The notes below the pieces were generated by a model. It saw nothing but the letters and a program-made list of their open reading frames with translations, ran no database searches and was not told the DNA's origin. Positions 8,730-17,408 of a stretch of DNA of 49,904 nt are shown piece after piece; positions within the stretch are counted from its first letter, which is position 1; the number at the start of each line of letters is the position of its first letter. The DNA is from Arthrobacter sp. MYb214. Lineage in GTDB: Bacteria; Actinomycetota; Actinomycetes; Actinomycetales; Micrococcaceae. The stretch spans positions 1 through 49,904 of the forward strand of contig NZ_PCPZ01000010.1 in NCBI RefSeq assembly GCF_002979865.1, written 5' to 3'. Both the position numbers and the translations under genes were made by a program.

Positions 8730-9128
8730 TCAGAATCTCTCGGGACGCAAAAGGATCTTGGCGATGCAGGCAGGGATCTGCTCGGTGGCTGAATGGTCCC
8801 GTTCCCGGTATGACGAGGGAGTTTCGCCGACCACTTCGGTGAAGCGCGTGCTGAAGGAACCCAGAGAGGTCCATCCCACTTGCATGCAAGCATCTGTTAC
8901 CGAGACCGATGCGCGCAGCAGATGCATGGCGCGCTCGATACGGCGGGTGAGCAAATAGGCATGCGGGGTCTCGCCGTAGGCCCGCTTGAACTCCCTGGAA
9001 AAATGAGCAGGAGACATGGAAGCACGCTGGGCCAACGCAGGCACATCCAATGGTTCCGCATAGTGCCGGTCCATCAGGTCCCTGGCCCGGCGCAGGTGCG
9101 CCAGGGTTTTCAGCGCTTCGGCATCCAC
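8730..9128 (-). CDS. AraC family transcriptional regulator (DNA-binding domain only)
   Basis: 132 residues consisting almost entirely of the AraC/XylS double helix-turn-helix (residues 10-110: DVPALAQRASMSPAHFSREFKRAYGETPH and VTDACMQVGWTSLGSFSTRFTEVVGETPSSYR). It has no N-terminal ligand-binding domain, like MarA/SoxS-type regulators, so its activity may be set by its amount. The start is a GTG at 9128, 3 nt after the MFS stop codon, so translation is probably coupled to the transporter gene. It likely controls its own operon (inference). Confidence 0.88.
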   Translation of the reverse strand: MDAEALKTLAHLRRARDLMDRHYAEPLDVPALAQRASMSPAHFSREFKRAYGETPHAYLLTRRIERAMHLLRASVSVTDACMQVGWTSLGSFSTRFTEVVGETPSSYRERDHSATEQIPACIAKILLRPERF

Positions 9129-9131
9129 CGG

Positions 9132-10355
9132 CTAGCCCCGGTTCCTGGCTCGCAGGACAAGGAATGCACCCAGCACCGTTGAGCACAGGTAGATCCCGGT
9201 GACGGTGATCCAGCCCGCGGTGAAGCCACCGGCCGAGCCGACCAGCAGGCCCATGGCCAAGGGCCCCACGGTGAAACCGCCAAACTGGCCCGCCGAGACG
9301 ATTCCGCTGGCACTTCCCAGGCGGCTTGCGGGGATCACCCGCAGCAAGCCCGCCATCAGCACTACCGAAACTCCCAGGGCCGAGGCGCCGTGCAGGCAGA
9401 CCGCTAGCCAGAGCAAGGCCACCGAGTGCAGCTGCTGGGCCATCAGGAAGCTGGCACCGCCCGCAGTGGCCAGCGACGCCAGCAGCAGCAAGAGCTTAGG
9501 AGCTGATACGCCGCGTGACATCATCTGCCCCCATCCGACGCGGGCGGAAACGCCAATGACGCCAGCGACCGCGGCGGTCAGGCCGCCAGCGACCAAGGAG
9601 AAGTCCAGCTCGCGGACCGCAAAGAGCGCCAGGTAGACGTTGGTCGCCTGTACGCCGACACCGTTGATGAAACCGAATAGGGCCAGCGCAAAAATGACGA
9701 ACTTCGTGGAGGGGGTGGCCGCAGCCACCGGCTGGCTCGCGCCCGTTGCCGCCTTCTGCGGGGCAGGCGCGGCGAGCATGGGGGTTGCGCGGATAACCCG
9801 TACAGCGATCACCGCGAGGACCGCGGCGAGCACGGCGCCGGCCAGCGATGCTCCGTTCCAGCCAATGAATGCAGCCAGCAGCGGGAACCCCACGCTGCCT
9901 ACGAGCTGTGAAACCTGCACGCCAGACTGCTTGATGCCGGTCCACGTGATGCGCTGGGCACTAGGGACGCGCTGGGCCAGAATGCGGTTGGTGACCCCGT
10001 TGGGGAATGACTGGGCGAAGCCGGCCAAACCGGAAGCCGCCAGGAGCAAGACGTAGCCTGCGGGAATGGCTGCCAAGCCCAGCGCGACCGCCGTCGTGCC
10101 GAAGATCAGCAGGACCAGCCTGGTATCCGGTTGCCTGTCGGAGAACTTCCCGAAGACGGCGTTACCCAGTGCGGCGCAGCCGAAGCACACTGTCGCCAAC
10201 AGGCCGAACTGGGATTCGGTGATTCCCAAATCCCTGATGACCAGGTCGCTGGTGGCGTTCAACCCGTAATTAAGCAGGGGAGCGATGCCGACGGCGGATA
10301 GGAGGATGGCAAGCAACCCGAATCCGGGGCGTGCTGTTCTAGCTGGCATCCTCAT
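9132..10355 (-). CDS. MFS transporter, first gene of a four-gene operon
   Basis: 407 residues with about twelve hydrophobic segments. The 2-3 loop carries GKFSDRQPDTR, a variant of the MFS signature GxxxDRxGRR. The family and length fit a drug- or metabolite-efflux or uptake permease; substrate unknown. The ATG at 10355 is preceded by GGAG 5 nt upstream. A second in-frame ATG lies two codons later and cannot be excluded. The gene is divergent from the acetyltransferase gene (124 bp apart), so the promoter must lie in 10356-10479. Confidence 0.88.
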   Translation of the reverse strand: MRMPARTARPGFGLLAILLSAVGIAPLLNYGLNATSDLVIRDLGITESQFGLLATVCFGCAALGNAVFGKFSDRQPDTRLVLLIFGTTAVALGLAAIPAGYVLLLAASGLAGFAQSFPNGVTNRILAQRVPSAQRITWTGIKQSGVQVSQLVGSVGFPLLAAFIGWNGASLAGAVLAAVLAVIAVRVIRATPMLAAPAPQKAATGASQPVAAATPSTKFVIFALALFGFINGVGVQATNVYLALFAVRELDFSLVAGGLTAAVAGVIGVSARVGWGQMMSRGVSAPKLLLLLASLATAGGASFLMAQQLHSVALLWLAVCLHGASALGVSVVLMAGLLRVIPASRLGSASGIVSAGQFGGFTVGPLAMGLLVGSAGGFTAGWITVTGIYLCSTVLGAFLVLRARNRG

Positions 10356-10442
10356 CCTTGCTCCAGTGCGACTTCAATGTTCAAGTTTATCTTGGCACAC
10401 CGTGTTGCGGGATGTTCCTTCAATGACATATCCGGCATCTGC

Positions 10443-10472
10443 TTCGATTCTGCAAACGGTGGGGCATAGGAT
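10443..10472 (+). promoter_or_regulatory. Predicted leaderless promoter of the acetyltransferase gene
   Basis: TTCGAT (10443-10448) and TAGGAT (10467-10472) are separated by 18 bp; the GTG start codon at 10480 is 7 nt after the -10 box and has no ribosome site, consistent with leaderless transcription. Confidence 0.45.
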
Positions 10473-10479
10473 TTAGAAC

Positions 10480-10989
10480 GTGAACTCTTTTACCGTCCGC
10501 TCAGCCAGAACCAGTGATGTCAACGCTATCCGCAATCTTGTGCGCCCGTTGGCCGAGGAACGGATCCTGCTGGATAAGGAAGCGGTCACCTACTACGAGT
10601 CCATCCAGGAATTCCTGGTCGCCGAGGACGCGGACGGCAATGTTGTCGGCTGCGGCGGTTTGCACGTCATCTGGGAAGACATCGCCGAAATCCGTACCTT
10701 GGCGACCTCGGGCGAGCTGCGTGGCAAGGGCGTAGGCCATGTCCTGCTCTCCGAACTCTTGGAACGTGCCCGGGAAGTCGGGGTTGGCCGCGTCTTCTGC
10801 CTGACCTTCGAAGTGGATTTCTTCATACGCCAAGGCTTCAAGGTGATGGCTGACCAGAGCGCCGTGGATCCAGCGGTATACCAGGAGATCCTGCTCTCCC
10901 GGGATGAAGGCGTTGCTGAATTCCTGGACCTCGCCCGCGTGAAGCCGAATACCTTGGGCAACACCCGGATGATCATTACGCTGGACTGA
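10480..10989 (+). CDS. argA: Amino-acid N-acetyltransferase (GNAT; ArgA-type)
   Basis: 169-residue single GNAT domain resembling the free-standing actinobacterial N-acetylglutamate synthase (the Mycobacterium Rv2747 type), which acetylates L-glutamate with acetyl-CoA at the start of arginine synthesis. Visible features are VRPLAEERILLDKE near the N-terminus, the acetyl-CoA loop LATSGELRGKGVGHVLL (Q/RxxGxG/A), and VFCLTFEVDFFIRQGFK, the Phe-rich strand seen in ArgA. It lacks the amino-acid-kinase domain of the E. coli enzyme. The GTG at 10480 appears leaderless. The gene is not in an arg cluster, so assignment rests on sequence family. It ends 5 bp from the convergent DUF1206 gene. Confidence 0.82.
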   Translation: MNSFTVRSARTSDVNAIRNLVRPLAEERILLDKEAVTYYESIQEFLVAEDADGNVVGCGGLHVIWEDIAEIRTLATSGELRGKGVGHVLLSELLERAREVGVGRVFCLTFEVDFFIRQGFKVMADQSAVDPAVYQEILLSRDEGVAEFLDLARVKPNTLGNTRMIITLD

Positions 10990-10994
10990 TACTT

Positions 10995-11795
10995 CTAGTC
11001 CATCCGGTCGTAGCGCGCACGGAATACCAGGTACAGCGCGTAGCAAACCAGGCCCGCACCGATAGCAACCAGGGCAACCGGCCCAAACGGCTGATCCTGG
11101 ATGGCCTTCAGCGCGCCATCGATGCCGCTGGCCTCTTCCGGGTCGCGCTGTACCGTGGCCACGATGAAGAGCAGGCCCACGGCACCGAGGACTACGCCTT
11201 TGGCAGGATAGCCCAGCATGCCCGAGTACTTGATCGCGCGCGATACCTCGGTATTTCCGGAACCGGAGAGATCCTTCAAGAACTTCCGGGTGGCACCCTT
11301 GTAGATGTAGTAGCCGGCCATGGCCAGCAGCCCCAGGCCCAAGGCGATCAGCAACCCCCGGCCAAGTCCGGTCTTCATCATTTCTCCGCTGAAGCTGGTG
11401 GCAGTCTTTCCCGAATCACTGGGAATTCCCACCGCAAACCGCCCAAAGGTGAAGCCGACAGCCAAGAAGGACACCGAGATGGCCGCGGACTTGAGCCTGC
11501 CCTTCAGCTCGTTTTCGGGCAAGAAGGCCTGCGCCAAGGACCATAGGCCCAGCAATAGTGCGCCGATTGCGCAGATCCACAGCAAGACCATGCCGAAAGG
11601 CTGCTCTGCCAAGGCGCCCATGGCTCCGCCCTGATCGGCTTCCGCCTTGCCGCCGGCAGCGACGAAAGCTGCGAGGATTCCCACGGTTGCGTGAAGTACG
11701 CCGTTGGCGACGTATCCCAGGCGTGCGGCGCGTTCGAACCATGGGTGCTTGGCTACGTGGCGAACAGCAGCGGCCGGATCAACTGAAGCGTTCAT
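10995..11795 (-). CDS. DUF1206 domain integral membrane protein
   Basis: 266 residues made of three two-span repeats. Each repeat opens with an ARxGYxAxGV-like motif: ARLGYVANGVLHATVG (residues 23-38), FGRFAVGIP... in a degenerate middle copy, and YSGMLGYPAKGVVLGAVG near 190. Short QPFG motifs recur (AEQPFGMVLL, QDQPFGPVAL). Function unknown; the family is widespread in actinobacteria and some proteobacteria. It stands alone, convergent with argA. Confidence 0.85.
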   Translation of the reverse strand: MNASVDPAAAVRHVAKHPWFERAARLGYVANGVLHATVGILAAFVAAGGKAEADQGGAMGALAEQPFGMVLLWICAIGALLLGLWSLAQAFLPENELKGRLKSAAISVSFLAVGFTFGRFAVGIPSDSGKTATSFSGEMMKTGLGRGLLIALGLGLLAMAGYYIYKGATRKFLKDLSGSGNTEVSRAIKYSGMLGYPAKGVVLGAVGLLFIVATVQRDPEEASGIDGALKAIQDQPFGPVALVAIGAGLVCYALYLVFRARYDRMD

Positions 11796-11859
11796 GGGCT
11801 AAGCATAGGTAGGCATCAGGGCATAAAGCTAGCCGCTTCTGGCTCGTTCCGGGCCGATG

Positions 11860-12768
11860 CTACGAAGGCAGGCGGATTCCATCTTCTTCGGCGATCGCCA
11901 GGCCATCTTTGAGCAGCCCGGCCAGTGCCCGTTCACGCTGCTCCAATGGTGATTGCAATTGGTCAAGCGCCACATACCTTGCATGCGATTCATGGGACAG
12001 CTCGGCCAGGAAGGACTGCTCTGGCACCGCCTGCTCATGCTCGCGCAGGATCGCCATGATGGCGCCGCGGACCTGCCGGTCCGTACCCTTCCAAGCTTGT
12101 CCCTTCGGGATGTAGTGCGGGGCCGGCTGCCCCTGGGCAATCCATGCGCACTGCTGGAAGACCGGGCATTGCTCGCACTTCGGGCTGCGAGCGGTGCACA
12201 CCAGGGCACCGAGTTCCATTACCGAAATATTCCACAGATTCGCTGCCTGATGATCCTCGGGCTGGACTTCTGCAGCCCGGGCGAATTCACTGGCACGCGG
12301 GCTTGGCTCGGGCAATGCCATGCCGCCAAAGAGCCGTGCATGCACGCGGCGAATGTTCGTGTCCACGACAACGGTGCGCTCGCCGAAGGCAAAGCAGGCA
12401 ATGGCGGCCGCGGTGTAGGAGCCGATGCCCGGCAAGGCCAGGAGCTCGGCTTCGGTGCGCGGGACTTCGCCGTTGTACTCGGTGGTGATCTCCACGGCGG
12501 CGGCATGCAAGCGCTGCGCGCGCCGCGGATAGCCCAGCCGTCCCCACGCTTTCAGTGCTTCGGACAGCGGTTCCGCAGCCAGATCCTGCGGCCGTGGCCA
12601 GCGGCGCATCCATTCTTCCCAAACCGGCAAGACACGAACTACCGGAGTCTGCTGGAGCATGAACTCGCTGACCATGACTTCCCAGCCGCTCACTCCGGGG
12701 CGTCGCCAAGGCAGGTCGCGGGCGTTCTCTAGGTACCAGGTGTTGATGGTGTTGTGGATTTGCTGCAC
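11860..12768 (-). CDS. mutY: A/G-specific adenine glycosylase MutY
   Basis: Removes adenine mispaired with 8-oxoguanine in base-excision repair. The catalytic residues are visible: Glu35 (SEFMLQQT) and Asp136 (VVVDTNIRRV), with the helix-hairpin-helix LLALPGIGSYTAAAIA between. The 4Fe-4S cluster is bound by Cys191, Cys198, Cys201 and Cys207 (C-x6-C-x2-C-x5-C). At 302 residues it is close to the mycobacterial enzyme; the C-terminal MutT-like part is short. The start is a GTG at 12768 with TAGAGT (minus strand, 12780-12775) 6 nt upstream, suggesting a leaderless message. It is monocistronic and divergent from the next gene. Confidence 0.95.
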   Translation of the reverse strand: MQQIHNTINTWYLENARDLPWRRPGVSGWEVMVSEFMLQQTPVVRVLPVWEEWMRRWPRPQDLAAEPLSEALKAWGRLGYPRRAQRLHAAAVEITTEYNGEVPRTEAELLALPGIGSYTAAAIACFAFGERTVVVDTNIRRVHARLFGGMALPEPSPRASEFARAAEVQPEDHQAANLWNISVMELGALVCTARSPKCEQCPVFQQCAWIAQGQPAPHYIPKGQAWKGTDRQVRGAIMAILREHEQAVPEQSFLAELSHESHARYVALDQLQSPLEQRERALAGLLKDGLAIAEEDGIRLPS

Positions 12769-12891
12769 CCCACCACTCTAAGCCAGCGCACCGTCCGCCC
12801 GGAATCAGCGGGAATGGATTGCAGAACGTGATTTGCCCTGGATCCTACGCCATTACCGGCTTCGGGCAGGCAAATGAATTAGCCTTAAGCC

Positions 12892-13509
12892 ATGAGCAAC
12901 GCATCAGGGGGGAAACCATCGGCCAGCGTCTACCGGCGCAGGCGGATCACCGTGGCAGTACTTGCCCTGGTGCTCGTCGGCCTGCTTGTCTGGGGCGTCG
13001 TTGCGCTGGCCGGATTGTTCTCCCCTGATGAGAAGAAAACTGCAGGCAATGAGCCAAGCGCCCAGCAAACCCAGTCGGTTCCTTCGCCATCGCCAGAGCC
13101 GGAAGACGACGAAGCTGCGGCCAAGAAGTGCAAGAGCGACGAGGTCGAGATTACTGCGACTACCGATGCGAAAAGCTACGCCTCGGACAAGAAGCCGACC
13201 TTGCTGCTGGGCATCGAAAATGTTTCCAAGCGCGAATGCGAATTGAACGTCGGAACCACGCAGCAGGAGTTCCTGGTTTCCAGCGGCGCGGACCGCATCT
13301 TCTCCACCATCGATTGCCTGGATGGCGCAGAAGATGTGAACCTGGCCTTCAAGCCGGGGCAGAAGGAGAACGCGCGCTTCACCTGGAACCGCGAGCGTTC
13401 GGCTCCCGGGTGCAAGTCGGTCAGCGTGCAGCCGCGTCCGGGAACCTACAAGTTCACCGCCGCTATCGGCGACTTCGTTTCGGAGCCGGTCACCTTCACC
13501 TTGGAGTGA
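12892..13509 (+). CDS. Hypothetical membrane-anchored extracytoplasmic protein
   Basis: 205 residues. A basic N-terminus (SVYRRRRI) and one membrane span at about 20-43 (TVAVLALVLVGLLVWGVVALAG) predict a type II anchor. A low-complexity Ser/Pro/Glu linker (residues 55-80) leads to a beta-rich outer domain with four cysteines (CKSDEVEIT, RECELN, DCLDG, PGCKSV) that could form two disulfides, and a C-terminal strand typical of an immunoglobulin-like fold. No named family recognised; genes of this kind occur near disA/radA in relatives. It has no clear ribosome site. Convergent with disA, 6 bp apart. Confidence 0.7.
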   Translation: MSNASGGKPSASVYRRRRITVAVLALVLVGLLVWGVVALAGLFSPDEKKTAGNEPSAQQTQSVPSPSPEPEDDEAAAKKCKSDEVEITATTDAKSYASDKKPTLLLGIENVSKRECELNVGTTQQEFLVSSGADRIFSTIDCLDGAEDVNLAFKPGQKENARFTWNRERSAPGCKSVSVQPRPGTYKFTAAIGDFVSEPVTFTLE

Positions 13510-13515
13510 AAACGC

Positions 13516-14589
13516 CTAGATGTAGCGATCCAGCAACGAGGATTCGGCCATGCGGGCCAGCCCTTCCCGGATGGAGCGTGCACGCTGCTCGCCGACGCCC
13601 TCGATTTCCATGAGCTGGCTGGTGGACGCTGCCATGAGCAGCTGCAAATTATCGAAGGACGCCACCAGGCGGTCCCCGACCAGCTTGGGCACCGTGCGGA
13701 TCTGCGAAAGCAGGCGGTAGCCCTTCGGGGTCAGCTGGTCGTCTTGGCCAATGGTGGAGTGCGGGAACAGGATCTTGGTCAGGCCATCAAGCTCAATGAG
13801 CTGGGCATCGGAAACTTCATGCAGCGTCTCCAGGGCACGCTCGATATGCAGCTCCTGGCCTTCCGCGTCGGAATAGTCCCGCAGGAGCAACTGGTTATCC
13901 GCCTGGATGCCGGAGAGCAATTCCGCATGCTGGGCCGCCAGCAGGCGCCCATCGATGCCCAGCTCCAGCACGTAGCGGGAGATTTCTTCGCTGGTACGGC
14001 GCAGCATCTCGGTGCGCTGCAAGACAGCGAGCACTTCCCGCGCGGTGGCGACATCTTCAATTTCCGCAGCTGACAGGGCGCTGGTGACCTGGTCCAGGCG
14101 GTGGCGGTACCGTTCCAAGGTAGCAATAGCCTGGTTGCCGCGGGCCAGCAGGCGCTCGGCTGGCTCGAGCACATGGCGCTCGCCGTCGGCATAGAGGGTG
14201 ATGGTCTGCATGGACTGCGAAACCGAAATCGTCGGGAACCCGGTTTGCGCGGCTACGCGTTCTGCCGTGCGGTGGCGGGTGCCGGACTCCTGGGTTTCAA
14301 TCTGCGCATCCGGCATCAGCTGCACGCCGGCCTGCTGGATCTGGCGTCCTGTGCCGTCCAGAATGATCGCGCCGTCCATCTTGGCCAGTTCGCGGATGCG
14401 TGTAGGCGTGTATTCGGTGTTGATCCTGAAGCCGCCGGAGCTGATCGACTCCACGAGCCTGTCATGGCCCAGCACTATGAGAGCGCCAGTACGGCCGCGC
14501 TGGATCCGTTCAAGACCCTGGGCGAGCTCGGTACCCGGGGCAATCTGGGCCAGAACGGCAAGGAATCCGGGGGTTGGGTGCGCTTTCAA
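13516..14589 (-). CDS. disA: DNA integrity scanning diadenylate cyclase DisA
   Basis: Octameric enzyme that makes cyclic di-AMP from two ATP and is inhibited by branched DNA, linking genome integrity to signalling. The DAC domain has GALIVLG, MDGAIILD (DGA at 72-74) and GTRHRTAER (RHR at 105-107); a long helical spine follows, and the C-terminal helix-hairpin-helix DNA-binding domain ends in MEIEGVGEQRARSIREGL. The start is a TTG at 14589, because AAAGGA (14601-14596 on the minus strand) sits 6 nt upstream and the resulting 357 residues match the family; an in-frame ATG at 14658 would overlap radA by 35 bp and add 23 residues of non-homologous, Cys/Pro-rich sequence. It lies 34 nt after radA in one operon. 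Confidence 0.96.
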   Translation of the reverse strand: MKAHPTPGFLAVLAQIAPGTELAQGLERIQRGRTGALIVLGHDRLVESISSGGFRINTEYTPTRIRELAKMDGAIILDGTGRQIQQAGVQLMPDAQIETQESGTRHRTAERVAAQTGFPTISVSQSMQTITLYADGERHVLEPAERLLARGNQAIATLERYRHRLDQVTSALSAAEIEDVATAREVLAVLQRTEMLRRTSEEISRYVLELGIDGRLLAAQHAELLSGIQADNQLLLRDYSDAEGQELHIERALETLHEVSDAQLIELDGLTKILFPHSTIGQDDQLTPKGYRLLSQIRTVPKLVGDRLVASFDNLQLLMAASTSQLMEIEGVGEQRARSIREGLARMAESSLLDRYI

Positions 14590-14623
14590 CTTGCGTCCTT
14601 TCGGCGGGCAGCAACAATCAAGT

Positions 14624-16018
14624 TTATCCTGCGGGCTTCTGTCGCTGGTTAAACGCAATATCCAGCGCCTGCGCGATGTTCTCCACCTGGAATACGCGGA
14701 TGCCCTCGGGGATGTTCTTCAACGGTTCCGGGGTGGCCGGAGCCATCGCGAAAGAGAAGCCCAGACGCTGCGCCTCGGTGATGCGCCGTGAGATTTCCGG
14801 TACTTGCCGAACTTCGCCGGCCAAGCCGACTTCGCCGAAGGCCACGAAGTCCTGCGGCAGCGGGAATTCATTCATCGAAGAAGCCAATGCCAGCGCGCAG
14901 GCCAGATCCGAGGCGGGTTCGGCAATTTTCACGCCACCCACGGTGGCGATATACGAGTCCATGGACGACAGATCCATATGCGCGCGGGCCTGCAGCACCG
15001 CCACAACCATTTGCGCCCGCGCGGCATCCAAGCCACTGGTGGCACGGCGGGCAGCAGGGGCATTGCTGCGCGAGAGCAAGGTCTGCACCTCGGCAACCAG
15101 CGGCCGGCGGCCCTCCATCGTGACGGTGATGCAGGTGCCCGGCACCGGGGTGCGGGTTCGGGTGACGAAAAGCTTGGAAGGATCGGTCAGCGATTCAATG
15201 CCGTCTTCATTCAAATCGAAGCAGCCCACCTCGTCGGTGGCTCCGTAGCGGTTCTTCAGCGCGCGCAGGATGCGCAACCGCGAATGCTTCTCGCCATCGA
15301 ACTGGCAGACCACGTCCACCAGGTGCTCGAGCAGGCGTGGGCCGGCGACCGAACCTTCCTTGGTCACGTGGCCGACCATGATGGTGGACATGGCTCGGGT
15401 CTTGGCCGCGTTGATGATCGAGGCAGCGACTTCGCGCACCTGGGAAACGCCGCCGGCAGCGCCGTCCACCTCTGCCGAGGAGAAGGTCTGCACCGAGTCC
15501 AGGATCAGCAGCTGCGGATCGATCTCCTGGATCTGCCCCAAGGCCAGAGCCAGGTCGGTTTCGGCGGCCAGGAACAGCGTATCGGCGATGGCGTTGATGC
15601 GTTCGGCGCGGGACTTTACCTGCGCGGCGGACTCTTCACCGGTTAGATAGAGCACGCGCAAGCCGGTTTGCGCGGCTTTCGCGGCAACGTCCAAGAGCAG
15701 CGTGGACTTGCCCACGCCAGGTTCGCCGGCCAGCAGGATCGCGGCTGCCGGAACCAGGCCGCCACCGAGCACGCGGTCAAGTTCGGAGACGCCGCTGGGG
15801 CGGAAGGCCGCTTCGGAGCCGTCAATCTGCGCGATCGGCTTGGCTGGGTGGGCCACCTTGGCCGCGGCTACGGTGCGTGCGGAGACGACACCCACTTCTT
15901 CGACAGTGCCCCAGGCCTGGCATTCGCCGCAGCGGCCCACCCACTTAATCGTGGTCCACCCGCATTCAGAGCATTTGAACGATGCGGAAGACTTGCTGCG
16001 AGTGGAGGTTTTGGCCAT
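14624..16018 (-). CDS. radA: DNA repair protein RadA
   Basis: RecA-related helicase that extends recombination intermediates. 464 residues: a zinc finger with Cys16, Cys19, Cys30 and Cys33 (KCSECGW, GRCGECQAWG), Walker A GEPGVGKST at 98-106, Walker B LLILDSVQ, the RadA-specific KNRYG motif, and a C-terminal Lon-protease-like domain (VGGVKIAEPASDLA, FGEVGLAGEVR). The catalytic Ser of Lon is absent as usual in RadA. Start ATG at 16018. Together with disA it forms an operon; DisA-RadA interaction is known in Bacillus and mycobacteria, so the pairing is functionally meaningful. Confidence 0.96.
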   Translation of the reverse strand: MAKTSTRSKSSASFKCSECGWTTIKWVGRCGECQAWGTVEEVGVVSARTVAAAKVAHPAKPIAQIDGSEAAFRPSGVSELDRVLGGGLVPAAAILLAGEPGVGKSTLLLDVAAKAAQTGLRVLYLTGEESAAQVKSRAERINAIADTLFLAAETDLALALGQIQEIDPQLLILDSVQTFSSAEVDGAAGGVSQVREVAASIINAAKTRAMSTIMVGHVTKEGSVAGPRLLEHLVDVVCQFDGEKHSRLRILRALKNRYGATDEVGCFDLNEDGIESLTDPSKLFVTRTRTPVPGTCITVTMEGRRPLVAEVQTLLSRSNAPAARRATSGLDAARAQMVVAVLQARAHMDLSSMDSYIATVGGVKIAEPASDLACALALASSMNEFPLPQDFVAFGEVGLAGEVRQVPEISRRITEAQRLGFSFAMAPATPEPLKNIPEGIRVFQVENIAQALDIAFNQRQKPAG

Positions 16019-16053
16019 GGCTCAATGCTATCGAGCTATGCGGACATTTTCGT

Positions 16054-17196
16054 TCAGGACAGCTTGGGCAGCACTTCGATGGCTTCTTCGTGTTCGCGGC
16101 CTGCCGCTTCGAGCAGATCCACCACCATCGGGCGCAGCAGCAAGACCAGGCCTTCGCCCTGGAGCCCCTCAACTCCCAGGGCGCGCGGATCCAGTTGGGC
16201 GGCGACGCCTTCGAGCTGCAGCTGGGCGGCCTTCTCGTATTTGCGTTGGCCAGCCACCGTGGTTTCGCGCACCGAGTGCGCCAAGGTGTTGACCGCCTCG
16301 GATAGCTCGCGCATCAGGGGAGCCAAGGTTTGCGCGCCTTCCGGGGTCAGTGCGCTGTTGCTGAGCACGGAAGCAAGGCGCCGGGCGAAGACCCGCGAGT
16401 TGCGGGCGGCCCAGTCGTAGTGGTTGAAACGCTTGGATAGCCGGTTCAGTTCATGGCGGTGGCGACGCCCGGTGGGGGAAATCGTTGCGATTTCCTTCGA
16501 AGCGCGGAAGGCGGCTGGCAGCATATCCAGGTACTTCTGGGTTCCGCGAGCCTTGATCAGTGCGTGGAAGGCTGCGCGCCGGTCATCGTCGCGGATGGCC
16601 CAGGCGCATTCCAAAAGCGCTTCGGAGAGCTCCTTGAACAGATCCGATAACGCGGACACCGGGCTGCGCCGCGGGTCGGTAGGCCAGAAAATAATCACCA
16701 GCAGGGCAAGCAGGGACCCGGTCAGGGCATCGATGGAACGGGCAAATGGCCCATCCGCGCTGATGGGCAGCAGCACTACCAGTGCCGATTGCATGCCCAG
16801 CTGGGTGGAGAAGATGGCACCGGAATCCAAATAGCGGGCAATGACCAGACTCAGCGACATCACCAGTGCGGCCTGCCAGATCCCCTGCCCGAACCAGTGC
16901 ATGAGGGTATCGCCCAGCGCCACCCCCAGGGTGCACCCCAGGGCGACTTCGGCGGTTTTGCGCACGGTGGTGGAGGCGCCGAAGCCCAGGGAAACCAGCG
17001 CGCTGGTGGCTGCGAAAATCGGTTGGGAATGTCCCCAGATGCTTTCGGCGATCCAAAAGGCTCCGATTGCGCCAAGCGTCATGCGCAGGATTCTAGGCAG
17101 GGAGTTGCGCGAGCGTATCAGCCCAGCGCGATTGCGCTGCGCTATGAATCCGAATAGATGCGCTGGCATGCGCTTCACTTTCCGCCCAGTTGCCAT
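16054..17196 (-). CDS. FUSC / aromatic-acid-exporter family membrane protein
   Basis: 380 residues. An N-terminal half with about six membrane spans (residues 34-165: TLGAIGAFWIAESIWG, SALVSLGFGAS, ALGCTLGVALGD, ALVVLLPISADGP, SLLALLVIIFWP) is followed by a long soluble helical C-terminal domain (170-380). This is the layout of FUSC/ArAE proteins (fusaric acid resistance, aromatic carboxylic acid efflux), half-sized compared with E. coli AaeB. The substrate is unknown. Start ATG at 17196, with an alternative ATG nine codons later (17169); the ribosome site is weak for both. It lies 35 bp upstream of radA on the same strand and may be read with it. Confidence 0.82.
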   Translation of the reverse strand: MATGRKVKRMPAHLFGFIAQRNRAGLIRSRNSLPRILRMTLGAIGAFWIAESIWGHSQPIFAATSALVSLGFGASTTVRKTAEVALGCTLGVALGDTLMHWFGQGIWQAALVMSLSLVIARYLDSGAIFSTQLGMQSALVVLLPISADGPFARSIDALTGSLLALLVIIFWPTDPRRSPVSALSDLFKELSEALLECAWAIRDDDRRAAFHALIKARGTQKYLDMLPAAFRASKEIATISPTGRRHRHELNRLSKRFNHYDWAARNSRVFARRLASVLSNSALTPEGAQTLAPLMRELSEAVNTLAHSVRETTVAGQRKYEKAAQLQLEGVAAQLDPRALGVEGLQGEGLVLLLRPMVVDLLEAAGREHEEAIEVLPKLS

Positions 17197-17286
17197 GGCT
17201 TCAGTCTTCCACGTGTTCGGCGGCAGGTGGCAGAAGCTGCCGGGATATTGCGCTGGTGAGCAGGATCACTTGGCTTCGAGTATGTT

Positions 17287-17304
17287 GTTAACCTTATGTT
17301 CACC
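17287..17304 (+). promoter_or_regulatory. PHO box upstream of pstS
   Basis: GTTAACC (17287-17293) and GTTCACC (17298-17304) form a direct repeat with 11-bp periodicity, which is the binding pattern of PhoP/PhoB-type response regulators in actinobacteria (GTTCACC units). It sits about 105 bp before the pstS start, so phosphate-starvation activation is predicted. Confidence 0.72.
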
Positions 17305-17408
17305 TTTGCCGGGGGAGCTGGTTACTTTCGATCTTTAACGTCGTAGATGAAGCGGGAAGACGCCGCTGAAGGTTTTACATCGATCTACCAACATGGGGAG
17401 TAAATCTC

